The notes beneath the pieces are model-generated. The model did no database searches. It was given only the letters and a program-made list of their open reading frames with translations, and was not told the origin of the DNA. Shown piece after piece: positions 62,664 through 64,000 of a stretch of 64,000 bases of DNA. Position 1 is the stretch's first letter, and every line of letters starts with the position of its first letter. The DNA lies in NCBI GenBank assembly GCA_050293885.1, contig JBNKNO010000002.1:95964-159963 (forward strand). Reading direction: 5' to 3'. This DNA is from Nitrogeniibacter sp050293885. GTDB taxonomy: Bacteria > Pseudomonadota > Gammaproteobacteria > Burkholderiales > Rhodocyclaceae. The translations under genes and the position numbers were made by a program.

Positions 62664-64000
62664 GATGACTTCTCCTCGGCCTCGCCCAGCGTGGCCCACA
62701 AATGCATGACGGCATAGGCCCGCCACGGTCGCCAGGCTTCGGCCTGTCGGCGCGCCTGCGCCGCCGTGCACAACCCCAGCGCGGCGCGCACGCCGTAGTC
62801 GCCCTCAGGAAAGGCATCAGGCCAGGCCAGCGCGCGCATGGCGATGTAGTGGGCGGTCCATGGGCCGATGCCCGGCACCGCCTGCAATTGCGCCATGGTG
62901 TCGTCCACCGGCGCGCCCGGCGCCAGTTGCAAGCGCCCTGCCGCCACCTCGCCCGCCAGCGTGACGATGGCTTGGGCACGCCGCGCGATCACGCCCCGTG
63001 AGGCGATGTCGTCGATACTCAGGCCCGCAATGGCCTGCGGCGACGGAAACACCGTGCGCACCTCGGGCCAGGGCGTGTCGATGGGCTCGCCGAAAGCCGA
63101 GGCGAAACGCCCCGCCAGCGTGCGCGCCGCCTTCACCGTGATCTGCTGGCCGAGCACCGCGCGCACCGTCATCTCCATGCCATCGAAAGCCCCCGGCAGG
63201 CGCAGGCCGGGCCGCTCGACCGCCAGCGCGCCCAGCGCCTGGGCGACCGCCAACGGATCGGCATCGAGATCGAACAAGCGCCGCACGCCCGCCAGCACCG
63301 CCGGCACCACCGGCGCCAGCGACGGCGAGAGCGTCACCTTCAACGCCGCCTCGCCCGGCTGCACGCTCAACCAGCCCGTACGCCCGCCCACACGAACCGA
63401 GCGCCGATAGACCGGGCCCGCCACCGACTCCACCCCGTCGATGGTGCGCCCGGCCAGAAAAGTCAGTAGTCGCGCATAGTCGAATGGCGGCCGCCACACC
63501 AGATCGAACACCAGCGCCGCCTCGCCCGATGCGCGGCGCGCGCCCTTGCGCAGCGCCGACGGCGGCATGCGGTAGTGACGCGCAAACGCCCCCTGCAAGG
63601 CCCGCAGGCCGCCAAACCCCGAGGCCAGCGCGATCTCGGTGATCGGCAATGCGGTATCGGTCAGCAAGCGCTTGGCCAGCAACAGACGGCGCGTACGCAG
63701 GAAATCCGCCGGCGCCACGCCGAAGTGATCGCGAAACAGCCGCCGCAGATGGCGATCGGTGATGCCGACACGTGCCGCCAAGCCGGCCACCGACAGCGGC
63801 TCGGCCAGATGCGCGTCGATCAACCCCGCCGCCGCATGGGCCAGCGTGCTCGCCGCATCCATCGCCGACAAACCCGGCGCCAGCTCCGGCCGGCAACGCA
63901 GACACGGCCGAAACCCCGCCGCCTCGGCCGCCGCCGCACTCGGAAAGAACGCGCACATCGCCCGCCGCGGCGTGCGCACCTTGCACACCGGCCGGCAGTA
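62660..64000 (-). CDS. Ada-type regulator fused to AlkA DNA-3-methyladenine glycosylase (5' end beyond window)
   Basis: About 446 residues are visible; the start lies outside the right edge. The N-terminal Ada metal domain shows YCRPVCKVRTPRR and FRPCLRCRPE, whose four cysteines bind zinc, one of them accepting methyl groups from phosphotriesters. An AraC-type HTH (SVAGLAARVGITDRHLRRLF, EIALASGFGGLRALQGAF) follows. The C-terminal half is AlkA: the N-domain, then the helix-hairpin-helix VPGIGPWTAHYIAMRAL and the catalytic Asp in PEGDYGVRAALG. It therefore senses methyl damage, activates transcription and excises alkylated bases. The O6-methylguanine domain of classic Ada is a separate protein (ogt) just downstream. 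Confidence 0.93.
   Translation of the reverse strand, partial: YCRPVCKVRTPRRAMCAFFPSAAAAEAAGFRPCLRCRPELAPGLSAMDAASTLAHAAAGLIDAHLAEPLSVAGLAARVGITDRHLRRLFRDHFGVAPADFLRTRRLLLAKRLLTDTALPITEIALASGFGGLRALQGAFARHYRMPPSALRKGARRASGEAALVFDLVWRPPFDYARLLTFLAGRTIDGVESVAGPVYRRSVRVGGRTGWLSVQPGEAALKVTLSPSLAPVVPAVLAGVRRLFDLDADPLAVAQALGALAVERPGLRLPGAFDGMEMTVRAVLGQQITVKAARTLAGRFASAFGEPIDTPWPEVRTVFPSPQAIAGLSIDDIASRGVIARRAQAIVTLAGEVAAGRLQLAPGAPVDDTMAQLQAVPGIGPWTAHYIAMRALAWPDAFPEGDYGVRAALGLCTAAQARRQAEAWRPWRAYAVMHLWATLGEAEEKSS

Overview
The window is about 65% GC and gene-dense. It looks like a chromosomal segment of a betaproteobacterium of the Rhodocyclales (Thauera, Azoarcus, Aromatoleum or Denitromonas type). 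That placement is inferred from gene content: a tungsten aldehyde oxidoreductase operon of the Aromatoleum kind, a complete Sox system, AceK with two isocitrate dehydrogenases, TRAP transport and a phasin-like gene. No rRNA, tRNA or CRISPR was seen. Six runs of N interrupt the sequence, five of them inside genes, so this is a draft assembly.

Layout. 1-8 kb: end of a sodium/solute symporter, a MerR regulator with a CMD-family protein, a bacteriohemerythrin, a small secreted repeat protein, an MFS transporter, a type II NADH dehydrogenase and an OPT-family transporter whose stop codon lies in the end of a MITE-like element (7908-8070). 8.2-11.5 kb: a C4-dicarboxylate-type TRAP system. 11.6-14.4 kb: a diguanylate cyclase and a two-domain DUF1566 protein. 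14.4-22.6 kb: a tungsten module. A single minus-strand run encodes the three AOR subunits, a MoaD-like protein, an unrecognised 103-aa protein and the TupBCA tungstate importer; moeA is divergent.

22.6-32.5 kb: an OmpA-like lipoprotein, icd, a monomeric isocitrate dehydrogenase, aceK (apparent frameshift near its 3' end), a secreted metallo-beta-lactamase-fold protein, a YeeE/TsuA-type sulfur transporter, a phasin-like protein and a GNAT enzyme. 32.8-42.6 kb: dodecin, then the sulfur-oxidation locus soxR-C-D-Y-Z-A-X-B on the minus strand with a divergent flavocytochrome c pair (soxEF/fccAB), a perfect FNR-type box between them, and a diheme cytochrome c. 42.6-49.8 kb: housekeeping genes (NUDIX, dut, coaBC, radC, rpmB, rpmG, csp, clpS, clpA, rraA). 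50.2-64 kb: isocitrate lyase, two chemoreceptors, a PAS-GGDEF protein, glpD/glpK, a DnaJ-like protein, an EamA transporter, ogt and an Ada-AlkA fusion at the edge.

How the genes fit together. The Sox/FccAB genes imply thiosulfate and sulfide oxidation to sulfate. SoxCD is present, so stored sulfur is not required as an end product. The tungsten module supplies and matures the cofactor for an NAD-linked aldehyde oxidase. icd, aceK and aceA form the control point of the glyoxylate shunt, and the TRAP system would bring in organic acids. The most interesting items are the self-contained W-AOR/Tup operon with its unknown small protein, the MITE-like element, the FNR box in the sox switch region, the aceK frameshift and a structured-looking leader before dodecin.
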